Below, piece by piece: positions 17,101 through 22,596 of a DNA stretch of 22,596 nt. Within the stretch, counting starts at the first letter, position 1. Each line of letters opens with the position of its first letter. The notes under the pieces were generated by a model that saw nothing but the letters and a program-made list of their open reading frames with translations, was not told the DNA's origin and ran no database searches. The DNA is taken from contig DSBX01000010.1 of the NCBI GenBank assembly GCA_011049385.1, positions 1 to 22,596 on the forward strand, given 5' to 3'. Both the position numbers and the translations under genes were made by a program. Origin of the DNA: Caldifarciminota bacterium (lineage in GTDB: Bacteria > Hydrothermota > Tepidihabitantia > Tepidihabitantales > Tepidihabitantaceae).

Positions 17101-17187
17101 CGCGTCGGCGAGGTCGAGCGCGGACTGGACGCCGCCGATGCCGCCGCCGATCACCAGTGCCGCGCCGGAGAGCTTGCTTTCCGCCAT
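14137..17187 (-). CDS. hdrA: Double-module HdrA-like flavoprotein (1016 aa)
   Basis: This is an FAD/iron-sulfur electron-transfer protein of the HdrA family, here two modules in one chain. Module 1 (about 1-440) opens directly with the FAD motif GGGIGG (14-19), without the HdrA N-terminal domain. It has the HdrA signature PTNDCSMCILSPKLV (54-68), a ferredoxin site C110/C113/C116/C120, a second set C157/C165/C168/C172, and C255/C268/C272/C273 (CVGSRD...CSAMCC). Module 2 begins near 453 with the N-terminal HdrA domain (FICHCGVNIGG, IASCSPRTHEPLF), then FAD motif GGGIAG (600-605), cluster C751/C762/C766/C767, and a C-terminal two-cluster ferredoxin (C946-C956, C982-C992). The arrangement recalls QmoA joined to the HdrA part of QmoB. 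It follows the HdrC-like gene by 1 bp with no clear Shine-Dalgarno. Confidence 0.94.
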   Translation of the reverse strand: MAESKLSGAALVIGGGIGGVQSALDLADAGYKVYLVERQPGIGGVMAMLDKTFPTNDCSMCILSPKLVVAARHRNIELLTLTEVLGIEGEAGDFTVRLLRRARYVNLDKCTGCGDCLAKCPVKLPNDFEGGLSERRAIYRLYAQAVPNAPMIDAKHCLKLVRDKCGACAKNCKAGAIEYGQQDEEVSVRVGAVVVAAGSQVAPTALRREYGHGRYPNVVTSLEFERILSASGPFSGHVQRPSDGRKPERIAWLQCVGSRDESVEKGYCSAMCCMYAVKEAVIAREHMGSVEPTVFYMDMRSYGKDFDRYVERAEKQYGVRLVRARVPEVREDQRTRDLVVRYASDAGAGAERFDMVVLSCGLVPPAEMVELGRRLDIKLDRFGFVAGDNWDPVASSRPGISVAGSFQSPMAIPETVTGASGAAAAVESVLAEVRGKDAVAEELPPERDVRGEAPRIGAFICHCGVNIGGVVDVPAVVEHVKTLPFVVYADENLYSCSGDTQERLKELIREHRLNRVMIASCSPRTHEPLFQATLAEAGLNPHLFAMANIRDQCSWVHMKEPEQATAKARELVSAAIARVVRQSPLPKVKLPVKKAALVLGGGIAGLTSALAIADEGFDVCLLEREAELGGQALSIFTTAEGDDVRARLKATIERTKQHSRIAVHTNVALDGIDGFVGNYRTTFHVRGADKPMEYEHGVVVVATGAEYRQPTEYQYGASDCVITQRQLEEMVEAYRRNPKTERPGSVVMIQCVGSREPKRPWCSRICCAEAVKNAIALKELNPETEVHVLYRDIRTYGLREEHYRRARGLGVVFIRYTPEEKPEVRVEDGRPIVTVRDPILGRRIRFRPDILALSSGIVPRAGAKELAMMLKVPLNADGFFLEAHMKLRPVDFATEGVYMAGLAHFPKFIDEAVAQARAAAGRAATVLSRDTLEAEATVAHVDRERCTACRMCETLCAYRAIEVKVVNETFGTRSAVVNEALCKGCGACAANCRCSAIDIRGFTNENICRELTALLD

Positions 17188-17188
17188 A

Positions 17189-17902
17189 TCAAACTGTCTT
17201 CATTGTGCCCGCTTCTCCCCGCTCAAGCTCCACCAGGCTCTCCGGATAGCTATACCCGTCCTCGATTGCCAGTTCCTTGATCGCGCTCATTATCTGGCTG
17301 ATCTGGACTCCCTGGGGACAGCGGGACAGGCAGCGGTAGTGCGTCGCACAGATGTCCTTGAACTCGTCGGCCAGTGCCTCGTCGCGCAGGCCCAGGTTGA
17401 CCAGCCGAATGAACCGACGCGGGTCCTTGGTCGGGTCGAAGAGCTGTTCCGGGCAGACCGCGGTACAGGAACCGCAGGTGAAACAGCGCCCGACCTCGGC
17501 CACCTCGGCGATGACCCGGCGTTTGAAACCGCGGTCAAGCTCCTCCGCCTCGATGACATCGGCAGGTTCGACCTTCTGCCTCTTCGCCTCCTCGGCCATC
17601 CGGCTGACCACATCGGCCACCGCGCCGATGTTGACGCCCTGCGGGCAACGCTTGAGACAGGTCGAATGGTAGGAGCACATCCAGACAAACTCGCTCCGGT
17701 AGACCTCTTCCTTCATCCCCAGTATCGCCATCCGGATGATCCGTCGCGGATTATACTTCTCCTCGAGCTTGCGCACCGGGCAGGACGCCGAGCAGGAGCC
17801 GCAGGCAAGGCAGTGCATGAAATCCCGGTTGCCCATCCGCTCGGCGATACGGTGCTTGAACTCGCCGTCGAGCTGGTTGACCAAGACTTCCCGCTCCGTC
17901 AT
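17189..17902 (-). CDS. Tandem HdrC-like iron-sulfur protein with His-substituted clusters
   Basis: This 237-aa protein is two HdrC-type modules in tandem (HdrC normally has one). Using the numbering from the GTG one codon upstream: module 1 has C32-x2-C35-x2-C38-x3-C42-P, then C77-x2-H80-x2-C83-x3-C87-P. Module 2 has C141/C144/C147/C151-P, then C186-x2-H189-x2-C192-x3-C196-P. In ordinary HdrC the second cluster reads C-x2-C-x2-C-x3-C-P, so both halves replace the second cysteine with His. Its ATG overlaps the upstream stop (TGATG), which supports this start over GTG 17905. HdrC passes electrons between HdrA and HdrB; here no HdrB is seen. Cytoplasmic. Confidence 0.93.
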   Translation of the reverse strand: MTEREVLVNQLDGEFKHRIAERMGNRDFMHCLACGSCSASCPVRKLEEKYNPRRIIRMAILGMKEEVYRSEFVWMCSYHSTCLKRCPQGVNIGAVADVVSRMAEEAKRQKVEPADVIEAEELDRGFKRRVIAEVAEVGRCFTCGSCTAVCPEQLFDPTKDPRRFIRLVNLGLRDEALADEFKDICATHYRCLSRCPQGVQISQIMSAIKELAIEDGYSYPESLVELERGEAGTMKTV

Positions 17903-19017
17903 CACTCGCTCTCGCCGACCGCCTGAAACTCGTCCTCGCGGAACGCCACCAGCGGCAGGGGCTCTTCTAGGCTCCGGCCCGAGACGTATCCGAACTCGGC
18001 CTGGACGTTGCGCGAGACCTTCTTGAACAGCGGCAGGAGCCCGACCCCGGCCGGGCAGGAATCCTCGCAGATACCACAGGCGACACAGGACGCCATCATG
18101 TGGTTCATCCGGGTCAGGTGGAACAACAGGGTCTCAGAAGGCATGCGGGTCAGCCCCTTGCGCTTCGCGGTACGGACGTGCTCATCCAGCCCGCGCTGGA
18201 ACGTGCTCGAGTTGAAAAAGCACTCGTGGCAGTAGCAGACCGGGCAGACGCGCATGCAGTTGTGGCAGTTGAGGCAGTCGGCGAAGTAACCAACCAGCTT
18301 CTCCGGCCCCCTCATCACCTTGTCGAGTTTCTCGATCGTGCCTGCGGCCTTCTTGAGCCGGCGCTCCTTCAAGGCTTCGAGGTACTTCGCCCGCGCCGCG
18401 GGCGCTTCACCGGTCAGGTCAAAACCCTCAAGCAGGACCCGGCCCTTATCGGTCCCGGCCTCCAGCCACAGCTCCTTGTCCGGATCGAGCCCGAGGAAAC
18501 CGACCGCAACGTCGAAGGCGGACGGCGCCGAAGAATCACAGACCTGGCAGGCGGTGCGCAGGTTCGGACTGTCGTAATAGTCCCGCTGTCCGCCGGCGTG
18601 CTCGTTGTCGAACTCCTCGCCCTTCGTCCGAACCTCGCGGAACCCGGCCGCCTTGTACGTCCCCGGACAGTCAATGCCGACGAGCACAACCCCGTCCGCG
18701 TCAACCTGGCGGAGCTTGATGAGCTCGACCACCGCCCGCATCTCGCAGGGGCGGAGCAAGAGCCCGACCCTGCCCGCCTCACCCTTCTGGCGGGCGATAT
18801 CGTGGACGACCGATGCGGCGTTGACCGCCATCGCCGGCAACAGCGGCGCGGCTTCGGCCATCTTCGCCGGGTCGGAAACCAGCGCCAGCGTAGCCGCGCC
18901 GGACTTCGCCATTACCGGCACCAGCATCGCCGACAGCCGTCCTTCGCTCAGCCAGCCCGCGAACAGCTCGCGAAGTGTCCGCGAGGGGTTCTTCGCCTTC
19001 ACCTTGAGCATCGCCAT
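17902..19017 (-). CDS. FrhB/FdhB-like flavin and iron-sulfur oxidoreductase subunit
   Basis: This 371-aa protein resembles the beta subunit family of F420-reducing hydrogenase and formate dehydrogenase (FrhB/FdhB). The core has LLLRPCEMRAVVELIKL and VLVGIDCPGTY, both typical of the family. It is followed by C157/C160, a dense set C248-x2-C251-x2-C254-x3-C258-P with C261/C263/C266 immediately after, and a ferredoxin site C311/C314/C317/C321-P. FrhB binds FAD and exchanges electrons with F420 in archaea; in bacteria such homologues accompany Hdr-type complexes with an unknown carrier. The start is ambiguous. ATG 19017 has GAGG five bases upstream and a 7-bp gap from mvhD. ATG 19032 overlaps mvhD by 8 bp. 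Numbering here uses 19017. Confidence 0.87.
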   Translation of the reverse strand: MAMLKVKAKNPSRTLRELFAGWLSEGRLSAMLVPVMAKSGAATLALVSDPAKMAEAAPLLPAMAVNAASVVHDIARQKGEAGRVGLLLRPCEMRAVVELIKLRQVDADGVVLVGIDCPGTYKAAGFREVRTKGEEFDNEHAGGQRDYYDSPNLRTACQVCDSSAPSAFDVAVGFLGLDPDKELWLEAGTDKGRVLLEGFDLTGEAPAARAKYLEALKERRLKKAAGTIEKLDKVMRGPEKLVGYFADCLNCHNCMRVCPVCYCHECFFNSSTFQRGLDEHVRTAKRKGLTRMPSETLLFHLTRMNHMMASCVACGICEDSCPAGVGLLPLFKKVSRNVQAEFGYVSGRSLEEPLPLVAFREDEFQAVGESE

Positions 19018-19024
19018 CGCCGCC

Positions 19025-19447
19025 TCACACATCCCACTGCTCGCGAAACGGGCTCGGCCCCTTCCGCTTCAGCTCGTCGGTCATCGCGGTTATCGTGTCC
19101 GCGAACTTCCGGCCCTCGGCCGCAGAAATCCAGCGTAGCCATACCCGGTCCTCGTCCAGCCCGACCGAGCGCAGGATGCTCTTGAATGCGACCATCCGCC
19201 GCCGGGCCTTGTAGTTGCCCGAGACGTAGTGGCAGTCACCTGGGTGACAGCCGCCGATGAACACGCCATCCGCGCCCTCAAGCAGCGCCCGCAGCAGGTA
19301 GACCGAATCCACCGAACCCGAACACATCACCCTTATCGGCCGCATGTTCGGCGGGTACTGCATGCGCGAGGTCCCGGCGAGGTCCGCGCCCGCGTAGGTG
19401 CACCAGTTACAAAGAAAGCCGACTATCCTGGGCTCGAAATCAGCCAT
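19025..19447 (-). CDS. mvhD: MvhD/FlpD-type [2Fe-2S] electron-transfer protein
   Basis: This 140-aa protein matches MvhD, the small subunit that carries electrons from a hydrogenase, formate dehydrogenase or other donor to HdrA. Family cysteines are present: C13-x2-C16 (FLCNWCTYAGAD), C42 (RVMCSGSVD), and C67-x4-C72 (GGCHPGDCHYVSGN). The frame contains only cysteines at these positions; there is no in-frame TGA, so it is not a selenoprotein of the BamF type. Length is normal for a free MvhD. A GGAGG site lies just upstream of ATG 19447, 45 bp after the large HdrA stop codon, and its end overlaps or nearly touches the FrhB-like gene. It probably binds the C-terminal ferredoxin region of one of the HdrA proteins. 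Confidence 0.95.
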   Translation of the reverse strand: MADFEPRIVGFLCNWCTYAGADLAGTSRMQYPPNMRPIRVMCSGSVDSVYLLRALLEGADGVFIGGCHPGDCHYVSGNYKARRRMVAFKSILRSVGLDEDRVWLRWISAAEGRKFADTITAMTDELKRKGPSPFREQWDV

Positions 19448-19492
19448 TCAGCCTCCTGCATCTCGAATTCGTCCGATCGGCCTGATTCCCGG

Positions 19493-22400
19493 TCACAGCG
19501 CCGCATCCACCATCGAAATCATCTGTCGCGCCCGGAACCCGCCCAGTTCGATGGCACTCGACGGACAGGCCATCGCGCAGGCACCGCAGCCCTGGCAGAG
19601 CACCGGCGTGACCGCCGACTTGCCGGTCTCCGGGTTGACTTTCACCGCCTCGTACTGGCAGATTTCCTCGCACACGCCGCAACCGACGCACCAGCGCTCG
19701 TTGACCTTCGCCACCACCGCCTCGGTCGCCAGTTCCTTGTGGCTGATGACCGAGCAGGCCCGGGCCGCGGCCGCATACGCCATCGCGATCGTCTCCGGAA
19801 TCCGGCGCGGGCTGTGAGCCATCCCGGCCATGAACACACCCCGGGTCGTGAAATCAACCGGCCGTAGCTTGACGTGGGCTTCGAGGAAGAAACCGTCCTG
19901 GTTCATCGGCACCTTCAGCAACTGCGCGATCTTCTGGTTCGACCGAGCCGGGACCACGCCCGCGGACAGCACCAGCGCGTCGGCGTCAATGCCGAGCCGG
20001 ACCTTGAGCACCGGGTCGCGGACCGAGACGTGGAGCCGGGTGCCGGAATCGGTCACCTCGGGCGGGTGTTCTTCATCGAACCGGATGAAGACCACCCCGG
20101 CCTCGCGGGCCGCCCGGTACAGCCCTTCCTTGAAACCGTAGGTGCGCATGTCCCGGTAAAGGATGTAGACGTTGCGCTTCGGGTCGAGCTTCTTCAGCCG
20201 GAGCGCGTTCTTCACCGCCTCGGTACAGCAGATTCGCGAGCACCACGGGTGCGCCTCCTCGCGCGAGCCGACGCATTGCACCATCACGACGTGCTCAAGC
20301 CCGACAACCTTCTCGGGCGAGTCCACGACCAGCCTTTCGAGGTCGGTCTGGGTCATCACCCCGGTCCGTGTGCCGTAGCCGAATTCGGTCGGCCGGTACT
20401 CCTCCGCCCCGGTCGCGACGACAAACACACCGTGCTCAAGCTCGAACTGCTTGTCGCGCTGGACAACCGTCGTCCGGTAGTTGCCGACGTAACCATTGAC
20501 GCCGGTCACCTCGGCGCCGGTGAAGACCTTGACCCCGGGCGTCGCGGAGAGCCGGCTCTCGACCCGGGCGAGAAGCTCGTTGATGCTCTCGCCGGTCACC
20601 GCATAGCGGATGTTGCGCAACTGCCCGCCGAGCCGGTCGCGCTGTTCGACCAGGAACACTTCGAAACCCTGCTCGGCGATCGCCAGCGCCGCGGTCATTC
20701 CGGCCAGCCCGCCGCCGATGATGAGCGCCTTCTGGACGATCGCCTGCGGCCGCGAATAGAGCGGCCGGAGCAGGCGGGCATTGGCCACCGCCATCCGGAC
20801 CAGTTCGTTGGATTTTGCGGTCGCCGCCTCGGCATCCTTCATGTGCACCCAGGAACACTGGTCTCGGATGTTGGCCATCGTGAACAGGTGCGGGTTCAGG
20901 CCCGCCTCGGCCAGCGTCTCTTGGAACAACGGCTCGTGGGTCCGCGGTGTGCAGGAGGCGACGATGACCCGGTTGAGCCGGTGCTCGTTGATCGTCGAAG
21001 TGATCTTCTCCTGGGTGTCCTGCGAACAGGTGAACAGGTTCTCCTCGGCGTAGACCACCCCGGGCAGGGTCCGGGCGTACTCGACCACGCTCGGCACCTT
21101 GACCACCCCGCCGATGTTGATACCGCAGTTGCAGACGAACACGCCGATGCGCGGCTCCTCCAGGCTGACATCGCGCTCGGGCGGGTACTCCTTCTTCGTC
21201 ACCAGCGTGCCGCGCGCTTCGGCCAGGAGCGCGCCGACGCGGGCCGCAACGCCGGTCGCCTCGGTCACCGTCTCCGGGATGTCCTTGGGTTCGGAAATCG
21301 CACCACAGACAAACACTCCTTCCCGGGCGGTAACGATCGGCACGTGTGGGTCGGTCGGCACGAATCCCTGCGCGTCCACCTCGAGACCGACGCGCCGGGC
21401 CAACTCGGCCGCGCGTGGGTCCGCGGTCAGCGCGGTCGAGAGCACCACCATCTCGTAGCGCTCCTCGCGCAGAGTCCCGTCCTCGTCCTCGAAACTGATC
21501 AGCAGGTCCTCGGTCGCCTCATCACGGCTGAGCGCGCTGACCTTGCTCCGCACGTACCTGACCCCGTACTCGTTCTGTGCCCGCTGATAGTAGGCCTCGA
21601 AGTCCTTGCCGAAACAGCGCATGTCCATGAAGTAGATGTGGCAGTCGAGGTTGCCGCCGCAATGCTCGCGGGCGATGACCGCCTCCTTCGTCGCGTACAT
21701 GCAGCAGACCGAAGAGCAGTAGAAATGCTCCTGGTTGCGCGAGCCGACGCACTGAATCCAGGCAATCCGCTTCGGCTGTTTCCCGTCCGAGGGCCGGCGG
21801 ACGTGGCCTTCATACGGCCCGGAGGCGGACAGCACACGCTCGAACTCGAGGCTGGTGACGACATTCGGATACCGGCCGTAACCGTAACCCCGCTCGCCGG
21901 TCGGCTTATACTCCTTGAACCCGCTCGCGAGCACGACCGCGCCGACATCAATCTCCTCTTCGGACGCGGTCATCGAATGGTTGATAGCGTCGGCTTCGCA
22001 GGCCGCGACGCACTGGAGGCACTCCGAGCAGATGCCGCAGTTCAGACAGCGCCGGGCCTCGGCAACCGCGGTCTCCTCGTCGAAACCGAGCCCGATCTCC
22101 GCATAGCCCTTCTCGCGCCCCGCCACCGGCACGGTCGGTTCCTCCGCCCGGTCGCGCGGGGTAACGCCGCACCGGTACCCGGCCGAGTCTTCCTTCGTCG
22201 CCGGTTCGGGCTTCGGCTCCGACCGCCCGGCGCTGAGCTCCTCGCCCCGGATGAACCGGTCTACCGAAATCGCCGCCTCGTGCCCGTGGGCCACCGCCTC
22301 GATGACCGAAGCCGGTCCGGACACCATATCGCCGCCGGCGAACACGCCCGGAACACCGGTCGCCAGCGTCACCGGGTCCACCTTGAGAGTCCCGCCCGGC

Positions 22401-22596
22401 CCGCGCTCGAAGCCCTCAAAACCGTCCGCCGCGACCGCGGCGCCAATGGCGAGGATGACCTCGTCCGCGGGCACGGTTCGGTCCACGCAGGAATTGAACT
22501 CCGGGCTGAACCGCTTGTTCTCGTCGAACACTCGCGTGCACTCGATGACCTTGAGCCCGGTCACCCGGCCGTTCTCGCCGACAATCCTCTCCGGCC
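19493..22596 (-). CDS. hdrA: Giant GltD-HdrA-HdrA fusion flavoprotein, 5' end outside window
   Basis: The frame runs off the right edge, leaving 1033 visible residues (1 = window edge). Residues 1-115 are the C-terminal part of a GltD/NADPH-glutamate-synthase-small-subunit-like flavin domain, with VPADEVILAIG and GVFAGGDMVSGPASVIEAVAHG. A six-cysteine run follows (C183, C186, C189, C192, C195, C199). HdrA module 1 continues to about 470 with C282/C293/C297/C298. Module 2 has the HdrA N-terminal domain (VFVCNCGINIGG near 490), FAD motif GGGLAG (627-632), and two C-terminal ferredoxin sites (C969/972/975/979 and C1000/1003/1006/1010). The HdrA parts closely resemble the 1016-aa gene downstream. 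The first HdrA unit has its FAD domain supplied by GltD, so the protein likely connects NAD(P)H to the Hdr complex (inference). Confidence 0.92.
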   Translation of the reverse strand, partial: PERIVGENGRVTGLKVIECTRVFDENKRFSPEFNSCVDRTVPADEVILAIGAAVAADGFEGFERGPGGTLKVDPVTLATGVPGVFAGGDMVSGPASVIEAVAHGHEAAISVDRFIRGEELSAGRSEPKPEPATKEDSAGYRCGVTPRDRAEEPTVPVAGREKGYAEIGLGFDEETAVAEARRCLNCGICSECLQCVAACEADAINHSMTASEEEIDVGAVVLASGFKEYKPTGERGYGYGRYPNVVTSLEFERVLSASGPYEGHVRRPSDGKQPKRIAWIQCVGSRNQEHFYCSSVCCMYATKEAVIAREHCGGNLDCHIYFMDMRCFGKDFEAYYQRAQNEYGVRYVRSKVSALSRDEATEDLLISFEDEDGTLREERYEMVVLSTALTADPRAAELARRVGLEVDAQGFVPTDPHVPIVTAREGVFVCGAISEPKDIPETVTEATGVAARVGALLAEARGTLVTKKEYPPERDVSLEEPRIGVFVCNCGINIGGVVKVPSVVEYARTLPGVVYAEENLFTCSQDTQEKITSTINEHRLNRVIVASCTPRTHEPLFQETLAEAGLNPHLFTMANIRDQCSWVHMKDAEAATAKSNELVRMAVANARLLRPLYSRPQAIVQKALIIGGGLAGMTAALAIAEQGFEVFLVEQRDRLGGQLRNIRYAVTGESINELLARVESRLSATPGVKVFTGAEVTGVNGYVGNYRTTVVQRDKQFELEHGVFVVATGAEEYRPTEFGYGTRTGVMTQTDLERLVVDSPEKVVGLEHVVMVQCVGSREEAHPWCSRICCTEAVKNALRLKKLDPKRNVYILYRDMRTYGFKEGLYRAAREAGVVFIRFDEEHPPEVTDSGTRLHVSVRDPVLKVRLGIDADALVLSAGVVPARSNQKIAQLLKVPMNQDGFFLEAHVKLRPVDFTTRGVFMAGMAHSPRRIPETIAMAYAAAARACSVISHKELATEAVVAKVNERWCVGCGVCEEICQYEAVKVNPETGKSAVTPVLCQGCGACAMACPSSAIELGGFRARQMISMVDAAL

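Noticed and set aside
19025..19447. Possible selenocysteine in the MvhD-like protein, as in BamF and some HdrA/MvhD proteins
   Set aside because: All expected positions are cysteine codons, the frame has no internal TGA, and no SECIS-like hairpin is needed.

Overview
This is a GC-rich, gene-dense bacterial window with almost no non-coding DNA. The longest stretch without a gene is about 176 bp. Nothing is phage-like, IS-like or CRISPR-like. The lineage cannot be fixed from one window. SecA is a long type (991 aa) with the extra helical insertion I associate with the Bacteroidetes/Chlorobi/FCB group and related uncultivated phyla. The rich iron-sulfur/flavin redox operon points to an anaerobe. 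My guess is an uncultivated FCB- or WOR-3-like bacterium (inference).

Layout. 1-246: 3' end of cysS. 346-418: tRNA-Ile(GAT), abutting sppA (424-1305). 1388-2277, minus: two small membrane-anchored helical proteins that look like divergent paralogues, downstream of secA (2296-5271, minus). A 176-bp divergent promoter region then separates secA from a plus-strand operon: tldD, tldE, a beta-propeller lipoprotein, a nitroreductase-like flavoprotein, a 91-aa two-helix membrane protein and an RseC-like protein (5448-10370). A new promoter overlaps the rseC stop codon and starts an ECF sigma factor/zinc anti-sigma pair (10401-11377), followed by mnmA (11395-12504) and a DUF4139-type surface/secreted protein (12549-14114).

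14137-22596, minus strand, is the most interesting region: a heterodisulfide-reductase-like electron-transfer operon. In transcription order it encodes a very large GltD-HdrA-HdrA fusion (5' end outside the window), an MvhD-like [2Fe-2S] protein, an FrhB/FdhB-like flavin/Fe-S protein, a tandemly duplicated HdrC in which the same cluster cysteine is replaced by histidine in both halves, and a second 1016-aa double-module HdrA. No HdrB (CCG-domain) gene is present, so the predicted complex has the bifurcation and wiring parts of Hdr without the heterodisulfide-reducing subunit in this window. The likely input is NAD(P)H, or F420-like/formate electrons through the FrhB-like subunit, exchanged with ferredoxin; this is inference.

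Regulatory structure is unusually readable. Four candidate promoters share a TTGAC(A/T)-16 bp-TAnnnT pattern. Two of them (secA and the ECF sigma gene) place the expected transcription start only a few bases before or at the ATG, suggesting leaderless mRNAs. Processing of the tRNA-Ile 3' end would likewise leave sppA with only a 5-base leader.
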